From Jiangella alkaliphila (GTDB taxonomy: Bacteria > Actinomycetota > Actinomycetes > Jiangellales > Jiangellaceae), in assembly GCF_900105925.1 (NCBI RefSeq), contig NZ_LT629791.1, positions 4,744,001 through 4,808,000 of the forward strand: 64,000 nt of DNA, read 5' to 3'. Below the pieces are notes generated by a model, which did not search any database, was not told the DNA's origin, and worked only from the letters and a program-made list of their open reading frames with translations. A program made the position numbers and the translations under genes. Positions 10,906 through 19,816 of this stretch are shown piece after piece (the first letter of the stretch is position 1; each line of letters opens with the position of its first letter).

Positions 10906-11982
10906 TCACGCACCGTCGGCGGCCGAGAACAGATCGGGTTCGTCGAACCCGCGTCCGAACGCCGTCTGCGCAGGTGGGGCCAGGCCGAGATGGCTCCACG
11001 CGGCCGGGGTCGCGACGCGCCCGCGCGGGGTCCGCGCCAGCAGTCCGGCCCGGACGAGGAACGGCTCGGCCACCTCCTCGACGGTCTCGCGCTCTTCGCC
11101 GACGGCGACGGCGAGCGTGCCGAGCCCGACCGGTCCCCCGCCGAAGCTCTTGCACAACGCCGTCAGCACGGCGCGGTCCAGGCGGTCCAGCCCCAGCTCG
11201 TCGACGGCGAACACCTTCAGGGCCGCGCGGGCGACGTCGCCGGTGATGACGCCGTTGCCGCGCACCTCGGCGAAGTCGCGGACCCGGCGCAGCAGCCGGT
11301 TCGCGATGCGCGGCGTACCGCGGGACCGGCCGGCGATCTCGCCCGTGCCCTCGCCCTTCAGCTCGAGGTCGAGCAGCCCGGCCGACCGGCGCAGCACCAG
11401 CTCCAGCTCGGCCGGCTCGTACAGCTCCAGGTGCCCGGTGAACCCGAACCGGTCGCGCAGCGGCCCCGGCAGCAGCCCTGTGCGCGTCGTGGCGCCGACC
11501 ATGGTGAAGTGCGGCAGCTCCAGCGGGATGGCCGTCGCGCCGGGACCCTTGCCGACCACGATGTCGACGCGGAAGTCCTCCATGGCGGTGTAGAGGATCT
11601 CCTCCGCCGGCCGGGCCATGCGGTGGATCTCGTCGAAGAACAGCACGTCGCCCTCGTTGACCGAGGACAGGATGGCGGCGAGGTCGCCGGCGTGCTGGAT
11701 GGCCGGGCCGCTGGTGATGCGCAGCGGGACGCCCATCTCGGCGGCGACGATCATCGCCAGGGTGGTCTTGCCGAGGCCGGGCGGGCCGGACAGCAGGATG
11801 TGGTCGGCGCTTCTCCCCCGCGCCCGGGCGGCGTCGAGGACGAGCGAGAGCTGCTCGCGCAGCCGCTCCTGCCCGACGAACTCGGCCAGCGTGCGCGGCC
11901 GCAGTGCCGCCTCGACGGTGCGTTCCTCCTGGTCGGCGTCGCCGCCCACCAGCCGGGTGACGTGGTCGTCGGGGACGCTCAT
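10906..11982 (-). CDS. ruvB: Holliday junction branch-migration ATPase RuvB
   Basis: A 358-aa AAA+ motor that drives branch migration with RuvA. Seen: [18 protein letters not shown] near the N terminus, Walker [12 protein letters not shown] at about residues 65-75, Walker [10 protein letters not shown] at about 114-122, sensor [17 protein letters not shown], and the C-terminal winged helix with [20 protein letters not shown]. The ATG overlaps the ruvA stop by 4 bases (ATGA). It is the third gene of ruvCAB and is expected to follow the SOS box upstream of ruvC. Confidence 0.97.
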   Translation of the reverse strand: MSVPDDHVTRLVGGDADQEERTVEAALRPRTLAEFVGQERLREQLSLVLDAARARGRSADHILLSGPPGLGKTTLAMIVAAEMGVPLRITSGPAIQHAGDLAAILSSVNEGDVLFFDEIHRMARPAEEILYTAMEDFRVDIVVGKGPGATAIPLELPHFTMVGATTRTGLLPGPLRDRFGFTGHLELYEPAELELVLRRSAGLLDLELKGEGTGEIAGRSRGTPRIANRLLRRVRDFAEVRGNGVITGDVARAALKVFAVDELGLDRLDRAVLTALCKSFGGGPVGLGTLAVAVGEERETVEEVAEPFLVRAGLLARTPRGRVATPAAWSHLGLAPPAQTAFGRGFDEPDLFSAADGA

Positions 11983-12596
11983 GTCCTGGCCAGGTGGCGC
12001 AGCGCCTTGCGCAGCAGCACCGAGACGTCGTGGTCGCCGTCGCCGTTCAGGTCGGCCGCGACGTTGTCGACGGCGCGGTCGGCCTCGCGGGTGGACCAGC
12101 CGAGGCCGAGCAGCGCCTCGTGCACCTGGACCTGCCAGTCGGCCGAGCCGGGCGCCGGGCGGGACGGCACCGCCGTCAGCGACGGGCCGCTGCCGGGCAC
12201 GCCGAGCTTGTCCTTGAGCTCGATGACGATGCGCTGGGCGCCCTTCTTGCCGATGCCGGGCACCTTCGTCAGCGCGACGAGGTCCTCGGTGGCGACGGCG
12301 CGGCGCAGGTCGTCGGGCGAGTGCACCGACAGCATCGCCTGGGCGAGCCGCGGGCCGACACCGCTGGCGGTCTGCAGCAGCTCGAAGACCGCCTTCTCGT
12401 CCTCGTCGGCGAAGCCGTACAGCGTCAGCGACTCCTCGCGGACGACGAGGCTGGCGGCCAGCTGGTGGACCTCGCCCAGCCGCAGCGCGGACGTCGTGGA
12501 CGGCGTGCAGTGCAGCGCCAGCCCGACCCCGCCGACGTCGATGACGGCCTCGGTCGGCCGGACCGCCGTGACCTGGCCACGGACGTAAGCGATCAT
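11979..12596 (-). CDS. ruvA: Holliday junction DNA-binding protein RuvA
   Basis: A 205-aa protein that binds four-way junctions as a tetramer and loads RuvB. The start is ATG at 12596 ([12 protein letters not shown]), which overlaps the ruvC stop by 4 bases. Helix-hairpin-helix motifs are visible at [18 protein letters not shown] (about residues 73-90) and [21 protein letters not shown] (about 108-128), and a C-terminal domain that contacts RuvB ends at [13 protein letters not shown]. Length is normal for the family. Confidence 0.96.
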   Translation of the reverse strand: MIAYVRGQVTAVRPTEAVIDVGGVGLALHCTPSTTSALRLGEVHQLAASLVVREESLTLYGFADEDEKAVFELLQTASGVGPRLAQAMLSVHSPDDLRRAVATEDLVALTKVPGIGKKGAQRIVIELKDKLGVPGSGPSLTAVPSRPAPGSADWQVQVHEALLGLGWSTREADRAVDNVAADLNGDGDHDVSVLLRKALRHLART

Positions 12597-13117
12597 CGTC
12601 GTCCCCTTCCCGCCGCGGCGACCGCGGCCTGCAGCCGGTTCTGTGCCGCGCCGCGCCACACCTGGCAGATGGCCAGCGCGAGCGCGTCGCTGGCGTCGGC
12701 CGGCTTGGGCTGGGCGTCGAGCCGCAGCAGCCGGGTCACCATGAACGCGACCTGCGTCTTGTCGGCCTTGCCGCTGCCGCTGACCGCGGCCTTCACCTCG
12801 CTGGGCGTGTGCGTGACGACGGGGATGCCGCGGCGCGCCGCCACGAGGGTCGCGACGCCGCTGGCCTGCGCCGTCCCCATCACGGTGCGGACGTTGTGCT
12901 GGCTGAACACCCGCTCGACGGCGACGGTGTCGGGCCGGTACCGCGTCAGCCACTCCTCGAGCGCCGTCTCGATGGCGAGCAGCCGGTGCCCCAGCTCGGC
13001 GTCGGCGGGCGTGCGGACGACGTCGACGGCGACGAGGTTCAACGGCCGCCCGGGCGACCCCTCGACCACGCCGAGCCCGCACCGCGTCAGCCCTGGATCG
13101 ACTCCCAGCACCCGCAT
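12593..13117 (-). CDS. ruvC: Crossover junction endodeoxyribonuclease RuvC
   Basis: A 174-aa Holliday junction resolvase. The RNase H-like fold shows the first acidic residue in [18 protein letters not shown] (D7), the second in AVERVF, and the C-terminal pair in [14 protein letters not shown] chose the ATG at 13117 (MRVLGVDPG) over an in-frame GTG 9 bases upstream because it fits the family start and has AGAGG in a suitable position upstream. It is first in the ruvC-ruvA-ruvB operon. A perfect SOS box lies 16-31 bases upstream. Confidence 0.95.
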   Translation of the reverse strand: MRVLGVDPGLTRCGLGVVEGSPGRPLNLVAVDVVRTPADAELGHRLLAIETALEEWLTRYRPDTVAVERVFSQHNVRTVMGTAQASGVATLVAARRGIPVVTHTPSEVKAAVSGSGKADKTQVAFMVTRLLRLDAQPKPADASDALALAICQVWRGAAQNRLQAAVAAAGRGRR

Positions 13118-13132
13118 GCAGCACACCTCTCA

Positions 13133-13148
13133 CCGAACACCAGTTCGG
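13133..13148 (-). promoter_or_regulatory. LexA (SOS) box upstream of ruvC
   Basis: CCGAACACCAGTTCGG is a perfect palindrome around a 4-base centre and matches the actinobacterial and Bacillus-type LexA core GAAC-N4-GTTC. The symmetry extends one pair further on each side. It sits just upstream of ruvC in a gap of 82 bases, so LexA repression and DNA-damage induction of ruvCAB is expected. Confidence 0.8.
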
Positions 13149-13199
13149 TGCCGACCATACCGGGCGCCGTTCGGCGCCCCGTGCAGACGCGCCGCAGCG

Positions 13200-13964
13200 T
13201 CAGCCGACCGCCGCCATGACGTCGTCGGAGACGTCGAAGTTGGCCCACACGTTCTGAACGTCGTCGCTGTCCTCGAGGGCGTCGATGAGCCGGAAGATCT
13301 TCCGGGCGCCGTCCTCGTCGAGCGGGACGCTGACCGACGGCACGAACGACGACTCGGCGGAGTCGTAGTCGAGCCCGGCCTGCTGGACGGCGGTGCGGAC
13401 GGCGACGAGGTCGGTGGCCTCGCTGCGGATCTCGAACGCCTCGCCGAGGTCCTCGACCTCGTCCGCGCCGGCGTCGAGCACGGCCTCGAGCAGGTCGTCC
13501 TCGGTGATCGTGCGGCCGCCCTCCTGGGCCGTCGGCACGACGACGACGCCCTTGCGGTCGAACATGTACGAGACCGAGCCGGGGTCGGCCATGGAGCCGC
13601 CGTTGCGGGTCATGGCGACGCGGACCTCGGACGCCGCGCGGTTGCGGTTGTCGGTGAGGCACTCGATGAGCACCGCGACGCCGTTGGGGCCGTAGCCCTC
13701 GTACATGATCGTCTGGTACTCGGCCCCGCCGCCCTCGGCGCCGGAACCGCGCTTGACCGCGCGGTCGATGTTGTCATTGGGGACCGACGACTTCTTCGCC
13801 TTCTGGATGGCGTCGTAGAGCGTCGGGTTGCCCGCGGGGTCGCCGCCGCCGGTACGGGCCGCCACCTCGACGTTCTTGATCAGCTTGGCGAAGAGCTTGC
13901 CCCGCTTCGCGTCGACCAGGGCCTTCTTGTGCTTGGTGGTCGCCCACTTGGAGTGGCCGGACAT
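13200..13964 (-). CDS. yebC: YebC/PmpR family DNA-binding regulatory protein
   Basis: A 254-aa cytosolic protein of the YebC family, linked to transcriptional regulation and, in some bacteria, to relief of ribosome stalling. The strongly conserved start is [30 protein letters not shown] (quoted here only in part: [14 protein letters not shown]); [34 protein letters not shown] and [15 protein letters not shown] follow. Length is typical. It is downstream of pdxT with a 6-base gap and upstream of the ruv operon, the same order as in mycobacteria. Confidence 0.95.
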   Translation of the reverse strand: MSGHSKWATTKHKKALVDAKRGKLFAKLIKNVEVAARTGGGDPAGNPTLYDAIQKAKKSSVPNDNIDRAVKRGSGAEGGGAEYQTIMYEGYGPNGVAVLIECLTDNRNRAASEVRVAMTRNGGSMADPGSVSYMFDRKGVVVVPTAQEGGRTITEDDLLEAVLDAGADEVEDLGEAFEIRSEATDLVAVRTAVQQAGLDYDSAESSFVPSVSVPLDEDGARKIFRLIDALEDSDDVQNVWANFDVSDDVMAAVG

Positions 13965-13970
13965 CTGGGG

Positions 13971-14579
13971 TCAAGCCTCCTTCACGATGTCGAGGAAGAG
14001 CGCGTGCACACGCGCGTCCGCTGTCAGTTCCGGGTGGAAGGACGTGGCCAGGAGCCGTCCCTGCCGGACCGCGACGATATTACCGGTGCCGTCGGCCGTT
14101 GCCACGCGGGCGAGGACGTCGACGCCGTCGCCGACCTTCTCGACCCAGGGCGCGCGGATGAACACCGCGTGCAGCGGCCGCTCCGGCTCGCTCAGCGCCG
14201 GGAAGTCGAGGTCGGCCTCGAAGGAGTCGACCTGGCGACCGAAGGCGTTGCGGCGCACCGTGATGTCCATGCCGCCGACGGTCTCCTGGCCGGCGACGCC
14301 GCCCTCGATGCGGTCGGCGAGCAGGATCATGCCCGCGCACGACCCGTACACCGGCAGCCCGCCGGCCACCCGCTGCCGTAGCGGTTCGAGCAGCCCGAAC
14401 GTGCGGGCCAGCCGCCACATGGTGGTCGACTCGCCGCCGGGCAGCACGAGCGCGTCGACGGCGTCGAGCTCGTCCGGTGTGCGGACCGGCGTGCTCGCCG
14501 CGCCGACCTCGGCCAGCATGCGCTGGTGCTCGCGGACGTCGCCCTGAAGGGCGAGCACTCCCACAACGGGCTGCGACAC
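13971..14579 (-). CDS. pdxT: Pyridoxal 5'-phosphate synthase glutaminase subunit PdxT
   Basis: A 202-aa class I-like glutaminase that supplies ammonia to PdxS for PLP synthesis. The family start [13 protein letters not shown] is at residues 6-18; [12 protein letters not shown] (about 45-56), the nucleophile block [13 protein letters not shown] (Cys near 78) and the C-terminal catalytic [12 protein letters not shown] are all present. GTG at 14579 is chosen because it gives the normal N terminus. pdxS is not adjacent: it lies about 6 kb away at 20542-21441, separated by an accessory insert. Confidence 0.95.
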   Translation of the reverse strand: MSQPVVGVLALQGDVREHQRMLAEVGAASTPVRTPDELDAVDALVLPGGESTTMWRLARTFGLLEPLRQRVAGGLPVYGSCAGMILLADRIEGGVAGQETVGGMDITVRRNAFGRQVDSFEADLDFPALSEPERPLHAVFIRAPWVEKVGDGVDVLARVATADGTGNIVAVRQGRLLATSFHPELTADARVHALFLDIVKEA

Positions 14580-14626
14580 GGTTGGATCGACCTCTCGTCG
14601 CTGACGATGACACTGACAGCTCGATT

Positions 14627-15676
14627 TTATCCGCCGGCCGACCTCCAGCGTTCCAGCACCGGCGCGCCGGTCACCGGCAGGTTGCCGGGCGCGGACACCG
14701 CGTCGAGCCGAGCGGTCAGTTCCGCCGGCAGCTCCAGCTCGAACCCCGGGGCGCTTCGAGCGTACTGGTCGAGGCTGCGCGGGCCGATGATCACCGACGT
14801 CACCCCCGGACGGCCGAGCAGCCAGGCCAGCGCGACTGCCGCCGGCGTCGCGTCGATCTCGGCGGCCACCTTGCCGACCTCGTCGGCGATGTCCAGGGCA
14901 CGCTCGTTGAACATCTCCTCGGCGGACCGGTGCGCCGCCGGCTCGGGCATCGCGAGCAGCCGGCCGATCCGGGAGTCCGGTTCCGGTTCCGCGTCCCGCC
15001 GGTACCGTCCGGCCAGCACGCCCCCGCCGAGCGGGCTGTAGGCGAGCGTGCCGAGACCGTGACGCGCGCATGCGGGCAGGATCTCGGCCTCGATCTCGCG
15101 CTGGAGCAGGGAGTACTGGGCCTGCAGCGCCACGAACGGCGGGCCGCCCAGCCGCGAAGCGGCCCACTGTGCCTCGACGATCATCGCGGCGGTGAAGTTC
15201 GAGCAGCCCAGGTAACGCACCTTGCCGGCGCGGACGAACCCCTCGAGCGTCGCCATCGTCTCCTCGATGGGCGTACTGCCATCCGGCAGGTGACACTGGT
15301 AGAGGTCGACGTAGTCGGTGCCCAGCCGCCGCAGGCTGGCGTCGAGCGCCCTGGTCAGGTGGCCCCGGGACAGGCCCCTGCTGTTGGGCGCCGCTCCGTG
15401 CGGCATGCCGGCCTTGGTGGCGACCACCACGTCGTCGCGCCGGCCGCGCACCGCCCTGCCGACCACCTCCTCGGACTGGCCGGCGTTGTAGTTGTCCGCG
15501 GTGTCGATGACGTTGTTCCCGGCATCCAGGAAGGCGCCGACGATCCGGCCCGCCTCGTCCTCGTCGCAGGCGACCAGCCCGCCGCCGAAGCCACCGCCCG
15601 TGGTGCCGAAGTTGAGCGCGCCCAGACATGCCCGCGAGACCTTCAGCCCCGAGCGTCCCAGCGTGGTGTATTCCAC
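14627..15676 (-). CDS. Aldo/keto reductase
   Basis: A 349-aa NADPH-dependent oxidoreductase of the aldo/keto reductase superfamily. The start is GTG 15676 ([19 protein letters not shown]) with AAGGGA upstream. The catalytic tetrad is visible: Asp and Tyr in [14 protein letters not shown], Lys in VVVATKAG, His in [10 protein letters not shown]; nucleotide-binding residues follow in the last third ([11 protein letters not shown]). Substrate unknown. It is divergent from a TetR regulator, and a consensus promoter with an operator-like palindrome fills the gap, so induction by a small-molecule ligand of the regulator is likely. Confidence 0.9.
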   Translation of the reverse strand: MEYTTLGRSGLKVSRACLGALNFGTTGGGFGGGLVACDEDEAGRIVGAFLDAGNNVIDTADNYNAGQSEEVVGRAVRGRRDDVVVATKAGMPHGAAPNSRGLSRGHLTRALDASLRRLGTDYVDLYQCHLPDGSTPIEETMATLEGFVRAGKVRYLGCSNFTAAMIVEAQWAASRLGGPPFVALQAQYSLLQREIEAEILPACARHGLGTLAYSPLGGGVLAGRYRRDAEPEPDSRIGRLLAMPEPAAHRSAEEMFNERALDIADEVGKVAAEIDATPAAVALAWLLGRPGVTSVIIGPRSLDQYARSAPGFELELPAELTARLDAVSAPGNLPVTGAPVLERWRSAGG

Positions 15677-15700
15677 TCGTCCGTCCCTTCGCGCTATGAT

Positions 15701-15752
15701 CCGGAACTTGGATTCCGCTTTGAACATACGGAATCTGAATTCCGGTTGTCAA
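15701..15752 (-). promoter_or_regulatory. Aldo/keto reductase promoter overlapping a TetR operator
   Basis: On the minus strand a -35 TTGACA (15752-15747) is separated by 18 bp from a -10 TATGTT (15728-15723). An inverted repeat of 17-bp arms, 15701-15717 and 15729-15745 (14 of 17 paired), covers the spacer and the start site. The inner half-sites are GATTCCG and CGGAATC. This layout predicts direct repression by the divergent TetR protein. Confidence 0.7.
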
Positions 15753-15772
15753 GCACGTGGAGATGCGGGGAC

Positions 15773-16348
15773 ATGACGGACGACCACGGCAGGCCGATGC
15801 GGGCCGACGCGCGCCGGAACCGCGCTCGGGTGCTGCACGCCGCGGAGGTGGTGCTCGCCAGGGACGGGCTCGAGGCGCCGATGAACACGATCGCCCGCGA
15901 GGCCGGTGTCGGCGTCGGCACCATCTACCGGCAGTTCCCCACCAAGGAGACCCTCTACCAGGCCATCGTGGCCGCCAGGCAACGCCGCATGATCGACGAG
16001 GCGACCGCGCTGGCGACGGCCGACGACCCGGGCGCGGCGCTGTTCGGCTACTTCGTGCGCGTCATCGACGAGGCACGCACGAAGAAGACCTTCGCCGAGG
16101 CGCTGGCCGATGCCGGCATCGACATCGAGGCCGGCTCGGACGACATCCACGCGGAGATGCTCCGCGCGAACGAGACCCTGCTCACGCGCGCCCGCCGAGC
16201 CGGCGCCGTCCGCGACGACCTGACCATGCCCGAGCTGATGGCGCTGCTCACCGGCGCCTCGCTGGCGGCCCAGCACGGCGGCTGGGACGACGGGCTACGC
16301 GACCGCACGCTGGCCATCATCTTCGACGGGATGCGCCCGCACCACTGA
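15773..16348 (+). CDS. TetR/AcrR family transcriptional regulator
   Basis: A 191-aa regulator. The N-terminal helix-turn-helix is visible as [22 protein letters not shown] at about residues 38-59 (partly quoted), preceded by [21 protein letters not shown]. The C-terminal ligand domain is all-helical and ends in [20 protein letters not shown] at 15773 is chosen because it sits just before the DNA-binding domain at normal spacing. It is divergent from the aldo/keto reductase, with a shared operator-like palindrome between, so autoregulation plus control of that gene is the simplest reading. Its ligand is not predictable. Confidence 0.92.
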   Translation: MTDDHGRPMRADARRNRARVLHAAEVVLARDGLEAPMNTIAREAGVGVGTIYRQFPTKETLYQAIVAARQRRMIDEATALATADDPGAALFGYFVRVIDEARTKKTFAEALADAGIDIEAGSDDIHAEMLRANETLLTRARRAGAVRDDLTMPELMALLTGASLAAQHGGWDDGLRDRTLAIIFDGMRPHH

Positions 16349-16350
16349 CG

Positions 16351-16851
16351 TCAGCCGACCGTGCGCGTCGTGCCGTCCCAGCCGTGGCCGACCAGGCCGC
16401 GCACGATCGACGGCAGCGCCGGCGGGTACACCGGCTCCCCGAGCGCCTCGACCTCGTCGGCGGCGCACCAGCGCAGCTCCGTCACCGAGGCCCGCTCGAT
16501 GTCCGTCCACCCGGACCCGTCGACGTCCGTCGCGCCGGTCAGCCGGGCGAAGAACAGCACCTCGTCCTGGCGGTACGGACGCCCCATGAAGCTGAAGAAC
16601 GCGGTGCGGACGGCGACCGGGCCGGCTAGCTCGTCCGGCCCGACCCGCAGCCCGCTCTCCTCGAACAGCTCGCGGACGGCGCCGGCCCGCTCGTCCTCGC
16701 CCGGCTCCAGCCCGCCGCCGGGCGTGATCCACCAGACGTTCGACGGGTCGGCGGGGTCGTAGCCGCGCATCAGCAGCACGCGCCCGGCCTCGTCGACGAC
16801 GATCACCCGGGCGGCGCGCCGATGCTCGGGCTCGGGCCGGGGCGTCACCAT
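16351..16851 (-). CDS. NUDIX hydrolase
   Basis: A 166-aa pyrophosphohydrolase. The Nudix box reads GGGLEPGEDERAGAVRELFE followed by ESGL, at about residues 43-66, with all acidic metal ligands present. RAARVIVVDEAGRVLLMRGYD precedes it. Substrate is probably a nucleoside diphosphate derivative, but this cannot be narrowed. Two overlapping starts exist: ATG 16851, or GTG 16848, which would form a 4-base GTGA overlap with the 34-aa ORF upstream. It converges with the TetR gene with only 2 bases between stops, and is last in an hrpB - small ORF - nudix unit. Confidence 0.9.
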   Translation of the reverse strand: MVTPRPEPEHRRAARVIVVDEAGRVLLMRGYDPADPSNVWWITPGGGLEPGEDERAGAVRELFEESGLRVGPDELAGPVAVRTAFFSFMGRPYRQDEVLFFARLTGATDVDGSGWTDIERASVTELRWCAADEVEALGEPVYPPALPSIVRGLVGHGWDGTTRTVG

Positions 16852-16949
16852 GGCAGGGTCACCAGTCGTGCTCGGCCGGCCAGCTCTGCCTCGATCTCGC
16901 TGTGGGAGCACAAGACGCCAACGTATCCGACCAAGGCAGCTCGGTTCAC
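16845..16949 (-). CDS. 34-aa small ORF coupled between hrpB and nudix
   Basis: GTG at 16949 opens a 34-codon frame (MNRAALVGYVGVLCSHSEIE then AELAGRARLVTLPW). Its start overlaps the hrpB stop by 4 bases (GTGA) and its stop overlaps the Nudix start region in the same way. These two canonical couplings argue for a translated small gene, although it could instead be the remaining C-terminal end of a lost gene. No family is recognised. Confidence 0.4.
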   Translation of the reverse strand: MNRAALVGYVGVLCSHSEIEAELAGRARLVTLPW

Positions 16950-19471
16950 CGGCGAGGTTTTGCCCGTCCGGTCGGGACGGCGGTGAGCGGATCCTCCGGC
17001 CACGGATGGCGGGGGTAGCGAGCTCGCAGGTCGGCTCGGACCTGGGGGTAGACCTGCGCCCAGAACGAGGCGAGATCGCTCGTGATCGCGACCGGGCGTC
17101 GTGCGGGCGACAGCAGGTGCAGAACGACCGGGACACGACCGTCCGCGACGGCTGGAGTGACGGTCCAGCCGAACACCTCCTGCAGCTTCACCGCGAGGAC
17201 CGGCGGCTCGGCACCGTGGTACGCGAGTCGGACCTCGGAGCCCGACGGGACCTGGAGCCGTTCCGGTGTGAGTTCGCCGAACCGGGCGGCAGCAGGCCAT
17301 GGCAGCAGTCGCCGGAGCGCCGAAGCCACGTCGATGCGGGCAAGATCGCGCGAGCCTCGCACCGAGGCGAGCTCGGTACCCAGCCATTCGTCGAGATCGG
17401 CCAGCAGTGCTTCGTCGTCGACCGCGGGCCACGGGGCGCCGAGGTGGGCGTGGCAGAACGCGAGCCGCTCCCGCAAGGCGAGTGCGGCCTCCGACCAGCG
17501 CAGCACGGACAGGCCCCTGCGCCGGATACCGTCGCGGACTGCCGCTTGGACGAGCAGCGGGTCAGGCTCTGCCAACGGGACGTCGTTGAGCACGATCGCG
17601 CCGAGCGCCTCGACGCGTCGCGTCACGACCCGGCCGTCGTCCCAGCGGATCTGGTCGTTGGTCGAGACGAGGTCGCCGGCGACGTCTCGCGCGGTCTGCT
17701 GGTCGATCGGCGCCGCGGAACGGATCCTGGCGTCGGCGCTCCCGGGTGCCCGGTCGGCGACCGCGATCGCCAGCCAGGTCGTGGTCCGCAGCGGCGACTG
17801 CGGATCCAGCGCAGCACCCGTACCGCCGGACATCTGGTACGTCGCCGAGTCGGTCCCCCGGGCCCGCGCGATGCGGTCCGGGTACGCCAGCCCCACCACG
17901 ATCCCCACCGCAAGATCGTCCGGTACTCCGCGCGTCCCCCGGCCAGCCGCCCCACCCGGCGGGTTGTCGGCCGTCGTGCCTCGTCCGAGGCGCTCCGCCT
18001 CTTCTCGCCAGCGGGCCGTGGCACCGCGATCGTCGCCACGGCGAAGAGCTCGCCAGCGGGCCGGTAGATCGTCCCCGAGGTCGCGGCCGGAGTCGTCCGA
18101 GAGCATCGCGACGATCTCGCGTGCCCGGTCGGCACCGACCCGCGGCGTCCCGTCCAGCAATGCACGAGCCAACCGAGGATGCGCCCCGACCGCCGTCATC
18201 CGCCGGCCCCGCTCGGTGATCCGGCCGGCGTCGTCAAGGGCGCCGAAGCCGCTCAGCAGTTCGGTGGCCGCGGTCATCGCCACCACCGGCGGCGCCTCGA
18301 TCAAGGTCAGACCGTCACCGGCGGGCGCACCCCACGCCGCCAGCGCGAGGGCGAAGGATGCCAGGTCGGCGGTCGCGATCTCCGGCGCCGCATGCTCGTC
18401 GAGACGGGCGTGGCTGGTGGCGGACCAGCACCGATAGACCCGGCCAGGCGCCTCCCGCCCGGCGCGCCCCGCCCGCTGGTCGGCTGACGATCTCGAGACC
18501 CGGCAGGTGACCAACGCACCGAGGCCACGGGACTGATCGGTCCGCGGCTCCCGGGCAAGACCCGAGTCGACCACGACCCTGACCCCGGGCACGGTCAGCG
18601 AGCTCTCCGCGACCGACGTCGTGACCACGATCCGACGGGTGGCAGCGGGCGCCAGCGCGCGGTCCTGCTCGGCCCGGGACTGGCGACCGAACAACGGCAG
18701 GACGTTCCGACCGGCCAGCCGGCGAGTCACACCGTTGATCTCGGCCTCCCCCGGGACGAACACGAGGACGTCGCCGTCGTTCTCGGTCAGTGCGCGCCGG
18801 ACGACGGCCGCGACGTGATCCAGCAGGCGGGGGTCGATCCGCCCGCCGGGAAGCAGCGGCACGGGGACCGGTGGCGGGGCCCACTCGATCGCCACGTCGA
18901 ACAGCGCAGCAGACGCGGTGATCACGGGCGCCGGGACGTCCGTGCCCAGTGCGCGGCTCAGCCTGACCGTGTCCGCCGTGGCCGAGGTCGCGACGATCGC
19001 CAGGTCTTCCCGCAGGTTCGCCCGGATGTCGACGCAGAGCGCGAGGAGCAGATCGGCATCCAGGTGCCGCTCGTGGCACTCGTCGATCACGATCGCGGTG
19101 ACACCCGGCAGCTCCGGGTCCTGCTGCAGACGCCGTACGAGGAGCCCCGTCGTCACCACCTCGACCCGGAGTCCACTGCCGCCGCTGCGCTCACCGCGCA
19201 TCGCGTAGCCGATCCGCTGCCCGAGCGGTTCGCCGACGAGCGTCGCCAGCCGAGCCGCGGCCGCGCGGGTTGCCATCCGTCGCGGCTCGGCGACGATGAT
19301 CGTGCCCCCGAGCGCGTCACCCAGCGCAAGCGGCAACAGCGAGGTCTTCCCCGATCCGGGCGGCGCGACCAGCACCGCGGTACCGCGCGACCGCACCGCA
19401 TCGACCGTGGCGGGCAGAACGGCCCGGACCGGCAGTTCCGCCCCGGGCACCGACGGTTCAGGCAGCAGCAC
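16946..19471 (-). CDS. hrpB: ATP-dependent helicase HrpB (DEAH/RHA family)
   Basis: An 841-aa helicase of the HrpB family, of unclear biological role in most bacteria. GTG at 19471 (VLLPEPSVPGAELPVRAVLP) gives a normal N terminus. Motifs in order: Walker A VAPPGSGKTSLLPLAL (about residues 35-50), AEPRRMATRAAAARLA, DEAH-box VIDECHERHLDADLLLAL (here DECH), TSATAD, TSVAESSLTVPGVRVVVDSGL region (quoted in part), and QRAGRAGREAPG motif VI. The C-terminal third carries the HrpB-specific domain, ending PTGRAKPRR. Length matches the family. It starts a coupled unit with the 34-aa ORF and the Nudix gene. Confidence 0.92.
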   Translation of the reverse strand: MLLPEPSVPGAELPVRAVLPATVDAVRSRGTAVLVAPPGSGKTSLLPLALGDALGGTIIVAEPRRMATRAAAARLATLVGEPLGQRIGYAMRGERSGGSGLRVEVVTTGLLVRRLQQDPELPGVTAIVIDECHERHLDADLLLALCVDIRANLREDLAIVATSATADTVRLSRALGTDVPAPVITASAALFDVAIEWAPPPVPVPLLPGGRIDPRLLDHVAAVVRRALTENDGDVLVFVPGEAEINGVTRRLAGRNVLPLFGRQSRAEQDRALAPAATRRIVVTTSVAESSLTVPGVRVVVDSGLAREPRTDQSRGLGALVTCRVSRSSADQRAGRAGREAPGRVYRCWSATSHARLDEHAAPEIATADLASFALALAAWGAPAGDGLTLIEAPPVVAMTAATELLSGFGALDDAGRITERGRRMTAVGAHPRLARALLDGTPRVGADRAREIVAMLSDDSGRDLGDDLPARWRALRRGDDRGATARWREEAERLGRGTTADNPPGGAAGRGTRGVPDDLAVGIVVGLAYPDRIARARGTDSATYQMSGGTGAALDPQSPLRTTTWLAIAVADRAPGSADARIRSAAPIDQQTARDVAGDLVSTNDQIRWDDGRVVTRRVEALGAIVLNDVPLAEPDPLLVQAAVRDGIRRRGLSVLRWSEAALALRERLAFCHAHLGAPWPAVDDEALLADLDEWLGTELASVRGSRDLARIDVASALRRLLPWPAAARFGELTPERLQVPSGSEVRLAYHGAEPPVLAVKLQEVFGWTVTPAVADGRVPVVLHLLSPARRPVAITSDLASFWAQVYPQVRADLRARYPRHPWPEDPLTAVPTGRAKPRR

Positions 19472-19561
19472 GCCCCGACGGTAACCGACCACCACCGCGG
19501 AACACCTCACCCGCCCGCAGGCGAGTTCAACGGCGGACCCCCCCTGGAAGGATGTGTTGTC

Positions 19562-19816
19562 GTGAACCATCTGCTGGACCTCGGGTCCCGGAAGTTCTGG
19601 CGACTCGTCCTCGGGTCGCCCCCTGGGCGATTCGGGCAGGACGGCGCGTACGTCGTCGTGCACGACGGCGGACGGGATTTCGCGGCGCGCGTCCCGCTCC
19701 ACGAGACCTTCCGCCTGTACTGCGACCCGTACGGGGTGCTCCGCACCGACCACGAGCTGCGGTTGCGGCGCACCTGGATGATGCGTCTGCACTACAAGAT
19801 GGAGCACGCCCGATGA
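19562..19816 (+). CDS. Small protein of unknown function
   Basis: An 84-aa basic protein starting at GTG 19562 with GGAAGG about 10 bases upstream. It contains RKFWRLVLGSPPGRFGQDGAY and ends in RRTWMMRLHYKMEHAR. No signal peptide or membrane helix is seen and I recognise no family. Its stop overlaps the ATG of the next gene by 4 bases (ATGA), so the two proteins are almost certainly co-translated. It is divergent from hrpB with a gap of 90 bases. Confidence 0.6.
   Translation: MNHLLDLGSRKFWRLVLGSPPGRFGQDGAYVVVHDGGRDFAARVPLHETFRLYCDPYGVLRTDHELRLRRTWMMRLHYKMEHAR

Noticed and set aside
13971..15752. A single 593-codon minus-strand frame covering pdxT and the aldo/keto reductase
   Set aside because: The N-terminal two thirds is the shadow of the reductase gene in another frame; pdxT itself starts at GTG 14579 with the normal N terminus.
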